From JAOZPE01 sp964601275 (GTDB taxonomy: Bacteria; Krumholzibacteriota; Krumholzibacteriia; JAJRXK01): DNA of 64,000 nt. The stretch is taken from NCBI GenBank assembly GCA_964601275.1, contig CAZRMV010000009.1, forward strand, positions 62,001 through 126,000, in the 5' to 3' direction. How positions within the stretch are numbered: the first letter of the stretch is position 1; the number at the start of each line of letters is the position of its first letter. The translations under genes and the position numbers were made by a program. Below the pieces are notes generated by a model, which worked only from the letters and a program-made list of their open reading frames with translations, ran no database searches and was not told the origin of the DNA. Positions 49,714 to 60,410 of this stretch are shown here, piece after piece.

Positions 49714-49787
49714 GGGTCCGTGCGGTTGGGGGAACGGGCTGCCAACACCCCTTTCCCTAGCAATTCCAGGGCCTCAATCGCCCTCGA

Positions 49788-49805
49788 AAGGCCCGATGGG
49801 GCCTT
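49788..49805 (-). terminator. Hairpin after ftsH
   Basis: On the minus strand AAGGCCC (49805-49799) pairs with GGGCCTT (49794-49788) across a CATC loop, followed by a short T-containing tail. A second larger GC-rich stem lies closer to the ftsH stop. It probably reduces but need not stop transcription into folP. Confidence 0.5.
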
Positions 49806-49851
49806 GTGGAGACCCCGGCCGTCCCCTGCTGCGGGGATCGGCCGGCGCTCC

Positions 49852-51908
<2,057 letters not shown>

Positions 51909-51912
<4 letters not shown>

Positions 51913-53306
51913 GGGCGATCGGAGTCCTTCGTTCTGGAGGAAAATGAGACCCGCAGCAGGCGCTGCGTGGTTTCGGTGATCCGGCATCGCCGAGAGGGGA
52001 CGACTCCCACCGCCCACACGATGCCTTCATCATCTTCCACGACCCACATGGAATCGCGCTGGTCGGCGGGGATCCCGATCTCGCGGTAGAGCTCCGCCAG
52101 TTTCTTGCGGCCGGGCAGGCCCGCAACGTCGATCCGGTCACCCGCCTGGAAGGTCCTCGATCGCAAGCTTCCTTTGACCTTGTCCGCGTCGAGGCATACC
52201 TGCTTCTCTGCGTCCATGGTAACCATATCGCCGCCGGCGGGCAAAATCTCCACCCGAAGACTTCCCGAGGGACTCTCGACCGAGGCGGAGCGTTCCGGGG
52301 GGATGAAGCGCAGATGGCGCCGATCCACCCGCAGCCAGCCTCCGGTCGGGAGGGGATGGCGCCGGCCGGCTTCTCCCGACAATGCGAAGTCGCGCAGACG
52401 GTGCAAACCCTTCTGGTCCCAGTGCTGGGGGCCGGGGCGCTCGAGCTGGCGCCCGATGATCCGTAAGATCTCCATTTGCAGGGGCTTGGCCAGGCCGGCG
52501 AATTCGATCCGGTCGAGGGTCTCACCCTCGACGCGGGGTCCGCGCGGGGTCCGTCGCAGCCGTTGACGCTCCTCTTGGGCCAGGGAGTGCAACCAGCGGG
52601 CCATTTCGGTGGTGCGTTCGGCGAATTCGGCCAGGCGCTGCGGCGCCCGCCGGTCGAAGATCTCCTCGATCAGCGGGAGCAGTTCGTGACGGATGCGATT
52701 GCGCAGGGCGGCCGGTTGGCGGTTGGTGGGATCTTCCCGCCAGGAGATGCCCCGCCACCTCAGGTAGCGTCGAAGCTCCTCGCGATGGAACTCGCGCAAT
52801 GGCCGCAGGCGGCGGGCGTCGCGGGCCCGGATGCCCTCCATTCCGGCCGGGCCGGTCCCCCGGAACAGCCACAGGAGCAGGGTCTCGACGTGGTCGTCCC
52901 GGTGGTGACCGGTGGCCACGGCGTCGAAGTTCCGCGCGCTGAGCAGACGATCGAAGAAGCGATACCGGGCCAGGCGTCCCGCGGCTTCCAGGCCGGTGCC
53001 GCACTGCCGGGCGAGGGCGGGCAGGTCGACCCGTTCGCCGAGGAATTCCAGCTCGTTCTCGCGGCAGAAGGCCTCGCAGTGCCGGCGGTCCTCCTCGCTC
53101 TCCGGCCGCAGTCCGTGATCGAGATGGGCCGCCAGGAGGGTCAGGCGGCGCTCATCTCTCAGGCGCAACAGCAGGTCGGCCAGGGCCATCGAATCGGCGC
53201 CCCCGGAAAGGGCTACGATCAGGCGCTCGCCTCGCCGGGGCGCCCCCCGTTCCGTCGGCAATTCCTTGAGGCGGGGGAGGAGATCTTCCGCAGAAGCGGA
53301 GGCCAC
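51909..53306 (-). CDS. tilS: tRNA(Ile)-lysidine synthase
   Basis: Modifies the CAU anticodon of tRNA-Ile2 with lysidine so that it reads AUA; cytoplasmic, 465 residues. The ATP-pyrophosphatase P-loop SGGADS is at residues 34-39. The segment AAHLDHGLRPES, the central GHHRDDHVETLLLWLFRGTG and LRNRIRHELLPLI match the family, followed by the TilS-specific middle and C-terminal domains (GDRIDVAGLPGRKKLAELYREIGIPADQRD). The stop overlaps the ftsH start, indicating coupling. A CAU tRNA gene is located 32 bases upstream on the same strand. Confidence 0.95.
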
Positions 53307-53338
53307 GAGCCGGTCCTCCAGACGCGAGAGGACGGAAG

Positions 53339-53415
53339 TGGTGCCGGCGCAGGGACTCGAACCCCGGACACGCGGATTATGATTCCGCTGCTCTGACCAA
53401 CTGAGCTACGCCGGC
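53339..53415 (-). tRNA. tRNA-Met (anticodon CAU), CCA encoded
   Basis: A 77-base cloverleaf on the minus strand. The acceptor stem is GCCGGCG with CGCCGGC, the discriminator is A and the 3' CCA is encoded. The D stem is GCUC/GAGC; the anticodon stem is GCGGA/UCCGC with loop AUCAUAA. The T stem is CGGGG/CCCUG with loop UUCGAGU. The anticodon CAU suits elongator Met; tRNA-Ile2 (a TilS substrate) also has CAU before modification. The anticodon-arm sequence resembles elongator Met tRNAs I know, so Met is preferred. The tilS neighbour keeps Ile2 open. Confidence 0.9.
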
Positions 53416-53483
53416 ACCGGAAGGGTGGTTCCGGGCCCTCCGTGGAGGGGGAAACCGTACCCCGTGTTTCCAGGCAGGGGTCA

Positions 53484-53512
53484 AAGGTATCGTGGGGGCC
53501 GGTTGGTGTCAA
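53484..53512 (-). promoter_or_regulatory. sigma-70 promoter of the tRNA-Met/tilS operon
   Basis: On the minus strand a perfect -35 TTGACA (53512-53507) and TACCTT (53489-53484) are spaced by 17 bases, with the start near 53477 and a leader of about 60 bases before the tRNA. A second, weaker pair (TTGACC, 19 bases, TACGGT) overlaps it at 53454-53484. Confidence 0.68.
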
Positions 53513-53594
53513 ATGAGCCCCGGGTGGCGGGTCCACCCGATGCAGTGGGCCGACGATGCGGCGGCCGGTGCGGAGCCCGTCGTCCGGGATCCCC

Positions 53595-53623
53595 TTGTCC
53601 ACCGGCGGTCGCGGGCCTAGGAT
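53595..53623 (+). promoter_or_regulatory. sigma-70 promoter of ilvC
   Basis: TTGTCC (53595-53600) and TAGGAT (53618-53623) are 17 bases apart; start near 53630, 23 bases before the ATG. A ribosome site (GAGGTG) lies between. Confidence 0.55.
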
Positions 53624-53652
53624 CGGCTCGAGTCCCTGCCCCGAGGTGATCC

Positions 53653-54684
53653 ATGCCCGCTTCCGATTCCACTCCAAGACGTTTTCGGCTCGAAGACGGC
53701 GACCTCTCCCGGCTCGCCGGACACCGGGTCGCGGTCCTGGGTTTCGGCAACCAGGGGCACGCCCACGCCTTGAACCTGCGCGACAGCGGCATCGAGGTGG
53801 TGGTGGGGCTGCGGCCGGAGAGCCGCAAACGCGAGGAGGCGCTCCGGGCGGGTTTCGTGGTGAAGGACTTCGCCGAAGCGGCCGAGGGCGCGTTCGTGGT
53901 GATGGTCCTCCTTCCCGACGAGGTCCACGCCCAGGTCTACCACGAGCACCTGCGGGAGGTGTTGCAGGAAGACACCCACCTGGCCTTCGCCCACGGCTTC
54001 TCGGTGGCCTTCGGGCTGATCGACACACCACCCGGGCAGAGTCGCCTGCTCATCGCCCCCAAGGGGCAGGGTCACCGGCTGCGCGAAGCCTTCCTGGCCG
54101 GCGGGGGATTGCCTGGTCTCATCGCCGCCGAAGGGCCCGATCCCGATGAGGGGTTGCAGGTGGCCCTGGCCTACGCGCGGGCGTGCGGGGCGCTGGCCGG
54201 CGGAGGCTTCCTCAGTTCCTTCCGCGAGGAGGCGGTGAGCGACCTCTTCGGCGAACAGGTGGTCCTGTGCGGCGGGCTGGTCGAACTGGTCACCGCGGCC
54301 TGGGAGACCCTGGTCGCGCGGGGTTGTTCGCCGGAGGGAGCCTACTTCGAATGCCTGCACGAGGTGAAGATCATCGCCGACCTCATGCACCAGCGCGGGG
54401 TCGACGGCATGCGGGAACTCATCTCCCCCACTGCCGCCTACGGAGGCCTGAAGACCGGGCCGCGAATCATCGACGCGGCGACCCGCCGCACCATGGAAGA
54501 CATCCTGGACGAGATCGAGGAGGGACGGTTCGCGCGCGAGTTCCTCCAGGAGCAGCGGAAGGGTTCTCCATGGCTCAAGGCGAAGAAGCGCGAGGAGCGC
54601 GAGCACCCGATGCAGAAGACCGGCCGCGGCCTCCGGGAATTCCTGCGGGACTGCCGCCTGGACGCCGGTGGAAGAGACGATTGA
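53653..54684 (+). CDS. ilvC: Ketol-acid reductoisomerase
   Basis: NADPH- and Mg-dependent enzyme of valine, leucine and isoleucine synthesis; 343 residues, class I length. The nucleotide-binding loop GFGNQGHAHALNLRDSG and the following GLRPESRK (phosphate-binding residues for NADPH) are present. The segment FAHGFSVAFG contains the conserved His. KGQGHRLREAF, the metal-binding DLFGEQVVLCGG and FECLHEVKIIADLM complete the active site. A C-terminal tail (KGSPWLKAKKREEREHPMQKTG) is typical. The gene is alone, with no ilvB/N or leu genes nearby. Confidence 0.95.
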   Translation: MPASDSTPRRFRLEDGDLSRLAGHRVAVLGFGNQGHAHALNLRDSGIEVVVGLRPESRKREEALRAGFVVKDFAEAAEGAFVVMVLLPDEVHAQVYHEHLREVLQEDTHLAFAHGFSVAFGLIDTPPGQSRLLIAPKGQGHRLREAFLAGGGLPGLIAAEGPDPDEGLQVALAYARACGALAGGGFLSSFREEAVSDLFGEQVVLCGGLVELVTAAWETLVARGCSPEGAYFECLHEVKIIADLMHQRGVDGMRELISPTAAYGGLKTGPRIIDAATRRTMEDILDEIEEGRFAREFLQEQRKGSPWLKAKKREEREHPMQKTGRGLREFLRDCRLDAGGRDD

Positions 54685-54720
54685 GCCGTCCCCGAGGGGA
54701 CCTTCTCGGAGGAACCATCG

Positions 54721-55515
54721 ATGCCATCCGATCATTTTCCTGACGACCTGGTGCCGGATCGCGGTGACCTTCCCGAACACGATGCCTTGTTTCCCGGCGA
54801 GGGAGGACCCAGCGGCCTGGCCCGCCTCGTCACCGTCGTCACCCAGCCGCGGCGGACCTTCGATGCCGTCGCGGCGAGGCCCCAGCCCTGGGTGGCGATC
54901 GTGGCCCTGGTCCTGGTGGTGGGAGTCGGCAGCGCGTTGATCGCCCACATCGCCCAGCCCGAGCAGATGGAACTCATGCTGCACAGTCGGATGGGAGAGC
55001 GGCTGGCGGAGAACCCCGACTTCCTGCAGCGCCTGGAAGACGCGAGGAACCCCACCCTGCTCAAACGGGTTTTCGCCGGGGTGAGCGGTGGAGTGGGAAT
55101 GGCGGTGATGCTGTTCATCGCCAGTTTCTTCTATTGGATCATGTGCCGGGTGGTGGGTGGCCAAGAGGGTTTCATCCGCACCTTGGACGTGGTCGCCCTG
55201 GGGAGTTGGGTGGGCTCGGGCCTGGGATTCTTCGCCACGGTTCCCCTGGTCCTGGCGAAGGGTTCGGTGATGACGGTGGGGTACAGCCTGGCGCCGGTGC
55301 TGGGACTCTTCGGGGGCGGAACCGACCCCAGCAGCGTTCTCTATCGAATCCTGCAGAGCTTCACCAACGGCTTCGCCATCTGGCAACTGGTCCTGATGGC
55401 CATCGGCTTCTCGGTCGTGCACCGGATCGGCCGGGGCGCGGGTTGGGCGGCGGCGCTGATTCCGTGGGCGGTGGGCTACACCCTGAGCGTGGTGATCGCC
55501 TCCTTCTTCGGATGA
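54721..55515 (+). CDS. YIP1-family membrane protein
   Basis: A 264-residue membrane protein. The N-terminal 50 residues are hydrophilic and acidic (DDLVPDRGDLPEHDALFPGEGG), followed by TQPRRTFDAVAARPQPWVAIVALVLVVGVGSALIA, a Yip1-type start. Five hydrophobic segments follow (about 58-78, 122-146, 160-180, 185-206 and 215-262). Bacterial members of this family have no established biochemical role. GGAGGA precedes the ATG at 54721. The next gene is a MacA-like adaptor 49 bases away, so the protein may be a subunit or helper of that efflux system. Confidence 0.82.
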   Translation: MPSDHFPDDLVPDRGDLPEHDALFPGEGGPSGLARLVTVVTQPRRTFDAVAARPQPWVAIVALVLVVGVGSALIAHIAQPEQMELMLHSRMGERLAENPDFLQRLEDARNPTLLKRVFAGVSGGVGMAVMLFIASFFYWIMCRVVGGQEGFIRTLDVVALGSWVGSGLGFFATVPLVLAKGSVMTVGYSLAPVLGLFGGGTDPSSVLYRILQSFTNGFAIWQLVLMAIGFSVVHRIGRGAGWAAALIPWAVGYTLSVVIASFFG

Positions 55516-55564
55516 CGAGGGAGACGCGTCCCGGAACCGGTTCATACGCAAAGGAACGGCGCGC

Positions 55565-56776
55565 ATGAAGAAGAAGATCTGGATCGCGATCGCCGGGGTC
55601 GTCGTGCTGGCATTGCTGGTGATCGCGAATCTCAGCTCGCGGGAGAAGCTGGAGAAGGTGCGGGTGGCCGAGGTCATCGTCGGACCGCTCACCGAGGTGA
55701 TCAACGCCAGCGGGAAGCTGCGCCCGATGACCAAGGTCGATGTGAGCGCCACGGTCATGGGCCGGATCACCCGCTTGGCGGTCGACGAGGGCGACACGGT
55801 GCGCCAGGGGGAATTCCTGCTGGAGATCGATCCCGTCGAATACCTCTCGATGGTCAAGGGGGCCGAAGCTTCCCTGAACAGCGCGGAGCAGGACCTGGCC
55901 CTGGCTGAAGCGAACGCGGAGAAGGCGCGGCTGGATCTCAAGCGGGAGAAGAGCCTCCTGGAACGAGGCCTGAGCACGACCAAGGACTACGAGGCCGCGC
56001 TCACCAACCAGAAGGTGCAGGACGCCCAGGTGGCGGCGGCGCGCGGCCGGGTGGACCAGGCCCGCGCCGAACTCGAGCGTCTCCGGCACAACCTGAGCAA
56101 GGTCACGATCCACGCTCCCATCTCCGGCATCATCACCCGCCTCAATATCGAGGAAGGGGAGAACGCGATCATCGGAACCATGAACAACCCCGGGACCCTT
56201 CTGTTGACCGTGGCCGACCTGGACACCATGGAAGCGGAGGTGAAGGTGGACGAGACCGAGATCGTGCGGGTGAAGCTGGGGCAGGAGGCCAAGGTGGAGA
56301 TCGACGCGTATCCCGACACCACCTTCCGGGGCGTGGTCACCGAGGTGGGCAACAGTCCCATCTATTCCAATACCGGGGTGGGGCAGCAGGCGGTCGACTT
56401 CAAGGTGGTGTTGCGTCTTCTCGACCACATCGAGGGGGTGCGCCCCGGGCTCTCTGCCACCGCCGATATCACCGTCGCCCACCGCGATTCGTGTCTCTCC
56501 ATTCCCATCGCCGCGCTCGTCCAGCGGGACGGCAAGGAAGGGGTCTTCGCGGTGGAGGACGGCGGGGTGGTGCACTTCCGTCCGGTCGAGGTGGGGATCG
56601 CCGGCGACGAGCGCTTCGAGGCCCTTTCGGGGGTGCAGCGGGGCGAGAAGGTGGTGAAGGGTCCCTTCGCGGCGTTGCGTCTGCTCGAGGACGGGCAGAA
56701 GGTGAAGGTGGAGAAGGGAACGAAGGCATCGAAGGAATCCGCGAGCTCTGTGGGCACGCCGGACGAAGCGCACTGA
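55565..56776 (+). CDS. Periplasmic adaptor (MacA/HlyD type) of an export system
   Basis: A 403-residue membrane-fusion protein. A single N-terminal membrane anchor (IWIAIAGVVVLALLVIANL) is followed by an HlyD/MacA core: the barrel-sandwich start (VSATVMGRITRLAVDEGDTVRQGEFLLEID), an alpha-hairpin with a long heptad region (LNSAEQDLALAEANAEKARLDLKREKSLLE), and HAPISGIITRLNIEEGE. The C-terminal beta domain includes the substrate-proximal EVKVDETEIVRVKLGQEAKVEID. In MacAB-like systems such adaptors bridge an ABC permease to an outer-membrane channel. The two MacB-type permeases follow at once; no ATPase gene is adjacent. Confidence 0.9.
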   Translation: MKKKIWIAIAGVVVLALLVIANLSSREKLEKVRVAEVIVGPLTEVINASGKLRPMTKVDVSATVMGRITRLAVDEGDTVRQGEFLLEIDPVEYLSMVKGAEASLNSAEQDLALAEANAEKARLDLKREKSLLERGLSTTKDYEAALTNQKVQDAQVAAARGRVDQARAELERLRHNLSKVTIHAPISGIITRLNIEEGENAIIGTMNNPGTLLLTVADLDTMEAEVKVDETEIVRVKLGQEAKVEIDAYPDTTFRGVVTEVGNSPIYSNTGVGQQAVDFKVVLRLLDHIEGVRPGLSATADITVAHRDSCLSIPIAALVQRDGKEGVFAVEDGGVVHFRPVEVGIAGDERFEALSGVQRGEKVVKGPFAALRLLEDGQKVKVEKGTKASKESASSVGTPDEAH

Positions 56777-56790
56777 GACAAGGGCACGCG

Positions 56791-58029
56791 ATGGAATCGG
56801 TCCAGCTGGGCGAAGGGGTCAGAATCGCGCTCTCGAGCCTGCGCGCCAACAAGCTGCGGACCTTCCTGACCCTTCTGGGCAACATCGTGGGCGTGATGAG
56901 CGTGATCGCGGTGGTCTCGCTGCTGGACGGCATCGACCTCTATGCACGGGAGAAGGTGCTGGAAGAAGGCAGCGGGATCTTCAGCATCCAGCGGATCAAT
57001 CCCCTCCAGTTCGTCACCGACGTCGACGCCTTCCTCAAGTCCTTCCACAATCCACGCCTCACCCTCGACGACGTCTCCTACCTGCGGGAGCACGTCCCTT
57101 CGGCGGCGGCGGTGGGGGCGCGCCGATCGGCTTCGACCGAGCTCAGCCGCAAGGGGGAGAAACTGGAAGGGCTGTCGGTGCGCGGCCGCACCTGGGAGTA
57201 TCCGGGCATCGAGGACCTCGAACTGGCCGGCGGCCGGCACCTGGCGCGTTTCGACGTGCTGCGATCGAGGCCGGTCTGTGTCCTGGGTCATGATGTCGCC
57301 GAAAAACTCTTCGAGAAGGACGTCGACCCCCTGGGCAAGCACCTGCGGATCGCCGGACGCCGCTTCCAGGTGATCGGGATCGCGGCCCCGCGGGGAGCGG
57401 TGCTGGGGTCCAGCCGCGACCGTTTCGTCCTCATTCCCATCACCACCTACGGCAAGATCTTCGGAACCGGCGAGAGCCTGGAGATCCGGATCAAGGCCAA
57501 GGACGTGCGGCTCGTCAGCCGGGCGATCGACGAGGCCACGGTGGGATTGCGGATCCGGCACCACCTGCGCCCGTCCCAGCCGAACGATTTCGCGATCATC
57601 ACCAGCGAGATCCTCCTCGACCTGTGGAAGAAGATCGAGGGTTACATCAGCTACGTCCTGTTGGCCGCGGTGAGCATCAGCCTGGTGGTGGGCGGGATCG
57701 TGCTGATGAATGTCATGCTGGTGGCGGTCACCGACCGCACCCGCGAGATCGGGGTGCGCAAGGCCCTGGGCGCCACCCGGCGCACCATCGTCTGGCAGTT
57801 CCTGGTGGAGGCGGTCACCCTGAGCGTGGTGGGAGGTCTGCTCGGCACCTTCATCGGCTTCACCCTGGCCTTCCTGGTGAGCGTCCTCACCCCGCTTCCC
57901 TCCAGCATCCAGCTTCCCGCGGTGGCGCTGGGGCTGGGGGTGACCTTCATACTGGGCATCGTCTTCGGCACCGTCCCCGCCTACAAGGCGGGCAGCCTCG
58001 ATCCGGTGGAGGCGTTGCGGCATGAATGA
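56791..58029 (+). CDS. MacB-type ABC transporter permease, first of a pair
   Basis: A 412-residue membrane protein of the FtsX/MacB permease family. It starts MESVQLGEGVRIALSSLRANKLRTFLTLLGNIVGVMSVIAVVSLLDG, has one N-terminal membrane helix, then a large periplasmic MacB_PCD domain (about 50-280), and three C-terminal helices (YVLLAAVSISLVVGGIVLMNVMLV; GTFIGFTLAFLVSV). The signature TREIGVRKALGATRRTI and YKAGSLDPVEALRHE match permeases that couple to an ABC ATPase of the MacB/LolD kind. It lies 14 bases after the adaptor and its stop overlaps the next start by 8 bases. Confidence 0.92.
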   Translation: MESVQLGEGVRIALSSLRANKLRTFLTLLGNIVGVMSVIAVVSLLDGIDLYAREKVLEEGSGIFSIQRINPLQFVTDVDAFLKSFHNPRLTLDDVSYLREHVPSAAAVGARRSASTELSRKGEKLEGLSVRGRTWEYPGIEDLELAGGRHLARFDVLRSRPVCVLGHDVAEKLFEKDVDPLGKHLRIAGRRFQVIGIAAPRGAVLGSSRDRFVLIPITTYGKIFGTGESLEIRIKAKDVRLVSRAIDEATVGLRIRHHLRPSQPNDFAIITSEILLDLWKKIEGYISYVLLAAVSISLVVGGIVLMNVMLVAVTDRTREIGVRKALGATRRTIVWQFLVEAVTLSVVGGLLGTFIGFTLAFLVSVLTPLPSSIQLPAVALGLGVTFILGIVFGTVPAYKAGSLDPVEALRHE

Positions 58030-59296
58030 ACCTCGGGCGGCAACCGTCACGTCGCGTCGCGCTCCCCTGCTCCTGGAGAACGTGCGGATGGCGTTCACCA
58101 CGGTGCGCGATCAGAGGACCCGCTCGCTGCTGTTGATGCTCGGTGTGGCGGTCGGGACCGCGACCTTGCTGGCGATGATCTCCCTGCTCTTCGGTCTGAA
58201 GGGAAAGCTGCGGGAAGACATCGTCTCGGCGAATCGGCCCTATCTCAACATCCTCAAGTACGATTTCCTCTCGGCCGGGGAACTGAAGGAAGCGGTGCGG
58301 CGCAAGAACTTCACCCCGCGCGATTACGAACAGCTCAAGCGCCGGGCGAAGACCCTGGACACCGTCGTCTTCACCCGCGAACTGGCCCAGGGTACTCCTC
58401 CTCCCATGCTGTTCTACCGGGACAATCGGGCCGAATTCATCTGGGTATGGGGTTCGAGCGAGGGCGCGCCGCAGATCTTCTCGCTTCCCCTGGTCGAAGG
58501 GCGGTTCATCACCCGAGACGATGTCGAGCACCGGCGGCGGGTGATCGTGTTGGGTTGGGGTCCGTGGCAGGAACTCTTCCCCCACAGCGATCCGGTGGGC
58601 AAACGGATCCGCGTCGGTGGCGAACGCTACCGGGTCATCGGGGCCTTCGGCGAGCGCAAGCAGCTCATCGGAAGGATGGGGGAGAACTACGCGGCCATTC
58701 CCTACACCACCTTCGAGAAGGACTTCGGGACCGAGAACGACCAGATCAGCATGCAGGCGACGGTCAAGGAGGGGGTTGGCATGGAGGAGGCCGAGAGCGA
58801 GGTCACCTCCATCCTGCGCATCCTCCGCGGACTGAGGCCCTCGCAGAAGAACGACTTCGCCATCGTGGCCAGCCAGACCCTGCAGAAACTGCTCAACTCG
58901 CTGACCCTGGGGGTGATGCTCGCCATCATCGTGCTCTCCTCGATCGGATTGCTGGTGGGCGGCATCGGGGTGATGAACATGCTCTTGATCTCGGTCGCGG
59001 AGAGGACCCGCGAGGTGGGGGTGCGCCGGGCCCTGGGCGCGACCCGGCAGGACGTCCTCCAGCAGTTCCTGGTGGAGGCGATGGTCCTCACCGCCCTGGG
59101 CGGGGCGGTCGGGGCGGCCCTGGGCTATGGTCTGGCCCAACTGTTGGCCCAGAAGGTCCATTTTCCCTTCTACTGGCGGATGTGGATGGTGGCGCTGGCG
59201 GTGGGCTTTTCTATGATGGTCGGGCTGGTCTTCGGGGCGTACCCGGCCCGGCGGGCGGCGCGCATGCAGCCGATCGACGCGCTGCGGGATGAATAG
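58022..59296 (+). CDS. MacB-type ABC transporter permease, second of a pair
   Basis: A 424-residue paralogue-like permease: RMAFTTVRDQRTRSLLLMLGVAVGTATLLAMISLLFG at the N-terminus, a MacB_PCD periplasmic domain (about 60-290), then C-terminal helices (TLGVMLAIIVLSSIGLLVGGIGVMNMLL) and the conserved TREVGVRRALGATRQDVLQQFLVEAMVL and YPARRAARMQPIDALRDE. With its partner it would form a heterodimeric transporter. The ATPase is missing from both this gene and its neighbourhood; in standard MacB the ATPase is fused N-terminally, so here a separate ABC protein must be encoded elsewhere. Confidence 0.92.
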   Translation: MNEPRAATVTSRRAPLLLENVRMAFTTVRDQRTRSLLLMLGVAVGTATLLAMISLLFGLKGKLREDIVSANRPYLNILKYDFLSAGELKEAVRRKNFTPRDYEQLKRRAKTLDTVVFTRELAQGTPPPMLFYRDNRAEFIWVWGSSEGAPQIFSLPLVEGRFITRDDVEHRRRVIVLGWGPWQELFPHSDPVGKRIRVGGERYRVIGAFGERKQLIGRMGENYAAIPYTTFEKDFGTENDQISMQATVKEGVGMEEAESEVTSILRILRGLRPSQKNDFAIVASQTLQKLLNSLTLGVMLAIIVLSSIGLLVGGIGVMNMLLISVAERTREVGVRRALGATRQDVLQQFLVEAMVLTALGGAVGAALGYGLAQLLAQKVHFPFYWRMWMVALAVGFSMMVGLVFGAYPARRAARMQPIDALRDE

Positions 59297-59357
59297 GACG
59301 GCCCGAAGCCACGGTCCGCGGAGACCCTGTCGACAAACGGTGGAGGAGAGGTTTCGG

Positions 59358-60410
59358 ATGCGTTGGTTGCGAAATGTCCTGATCGTGGCGGTCGGGGGAC
59401 TCTTCGCCCTTTCCCTGGGAGGCTGCGCGGCGGGCGAGCCCACCCCGGGCATCGGTCTCTACTCCGACTTCGACGCGGCGCGGCTGGGCACGGTCGGCTT
59501 TCCCTACGACCTCAACCAGCCCTATTGGTGGCCGGCCGACGAAGAGGGCGAATGGGGCATCCTCTACGACGACGAGGGCGTCCCCTACGGCCCGAACACC
59601 TACTACCACTTCCGCACGCGGCTGGACCATCCCGACCTGGTGGTGACCGATTCCACCATGACCGGCCGTTGGTTCACCATGAACCGCCATGACCGGTCGA
59701 AAGAGGTCATGTTCGGGCGCTGGCTCGAGCTGCACGACCTGGCCCACGAGGATCTCCGGGAGAAGCTGCGGTACCGGCCGCCCATGAAGATCCGGATCTA
59801 CGTGGCGCCGACCCTGGATGATTACCGGAAGGTCACCGGGAAGGAATACTGGGTGATGCAGGTCGCCGACGGCCCCTTCATCGCCTACGAACCCATGCGC
59901 ACCCTGTGGGCCCGCCAGCTCGCCCTGATCGCCATCCGCAAGGGGACCGCGCTGGCTTTCCTCGATCTGAAATGCCATGGCCTGCTGCCCCCGTGGCTGC
60001 GGATGGGCCTCGCCAGCTATCTGGCCGAGGAGGGCAAGGTCCTGGAAGACTACATGAACCAGTTCCGCACCGAACGGAAAGTGCTCACCTCGCCACGGGA
60101 GATGATGCTGCACATCCATCCTCTGCATGACCGCGACACCGGACGCATCGCCATGTACAACGCCTTCCTGATGACATGGCACCTGGCGGAGGACTACGGA
60201 TGGAACAAGGTCCAGGACCTGCTCGAGCTCCTGGAGCGGGGAACCCTGTTCCACGACGCGGTGCCCAAGGTGTACGGGGTGAGCGAGGAGAGACTGCTCG
60301 AACTGCTGGATCCGCGGGTGACCGGAGATCCGGCGCACCCGGCAGATTCACCGCCCGAAGTCGCCCCATCTACGGCAGATTCCACCACGGAGCATGGAGG
60401 ATCCCGATGA
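59358..60410 (+). CDS. Lipoprotein with a degenerate peptidase-MA-like domain
   Basis: A 350-residue lipoprotein: ATG 59358 after GGAGGAGAGG, hydrophobic signal and lipobox SLGGC. The mature part has Trp/Tyr-rich N-terminal repeats (YWWPADEEGEWGILYDDEGVPYG). The C-terminal region has the layout of gluzincin-like peptidases (WHLAEDYGWNKVQDLLELLE, and LPPWLRMGLASYLAEE that matches the usual WxxEGxAxY helix). However, no HExxH is present (the expected position reads RQLALI) and the usual Glu is Met. It is therefore probably a non-catalytic binding protein. Its stop overlaps the gltX start. Confidence 0.75.
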   Translation: MRWLRNVLIVAVGGLFALSLGGCAAGEPTPGIGLYSDFDAARLGTVGFPYDLNQPYWWPADEEGEWGILYDDEGVPYGPNTYYHFRTRLDHPDLVVTDSTMTGRWFTMNRHDRSKEVMFGRWLELHDLAHEDLREKLRYRPPMKIRIYVAPTLDDYRKVTGKEYWVMQVADGPFIAYEPMRTLWARQLALIAIRKGTALAFLDLKCHGLLPPWLRMGLASYLAEEGKVLEDYMNQFRTERKVLTSPREMMLHIHPLHDRDTGRIAMYNAFLMTWHLAEDYGWNKVQDLLELLERGTLFHDAVPKVYGVSEERLLELLDPRVTGDPAHPADSPPEVAPSTADSTTEHGGSR

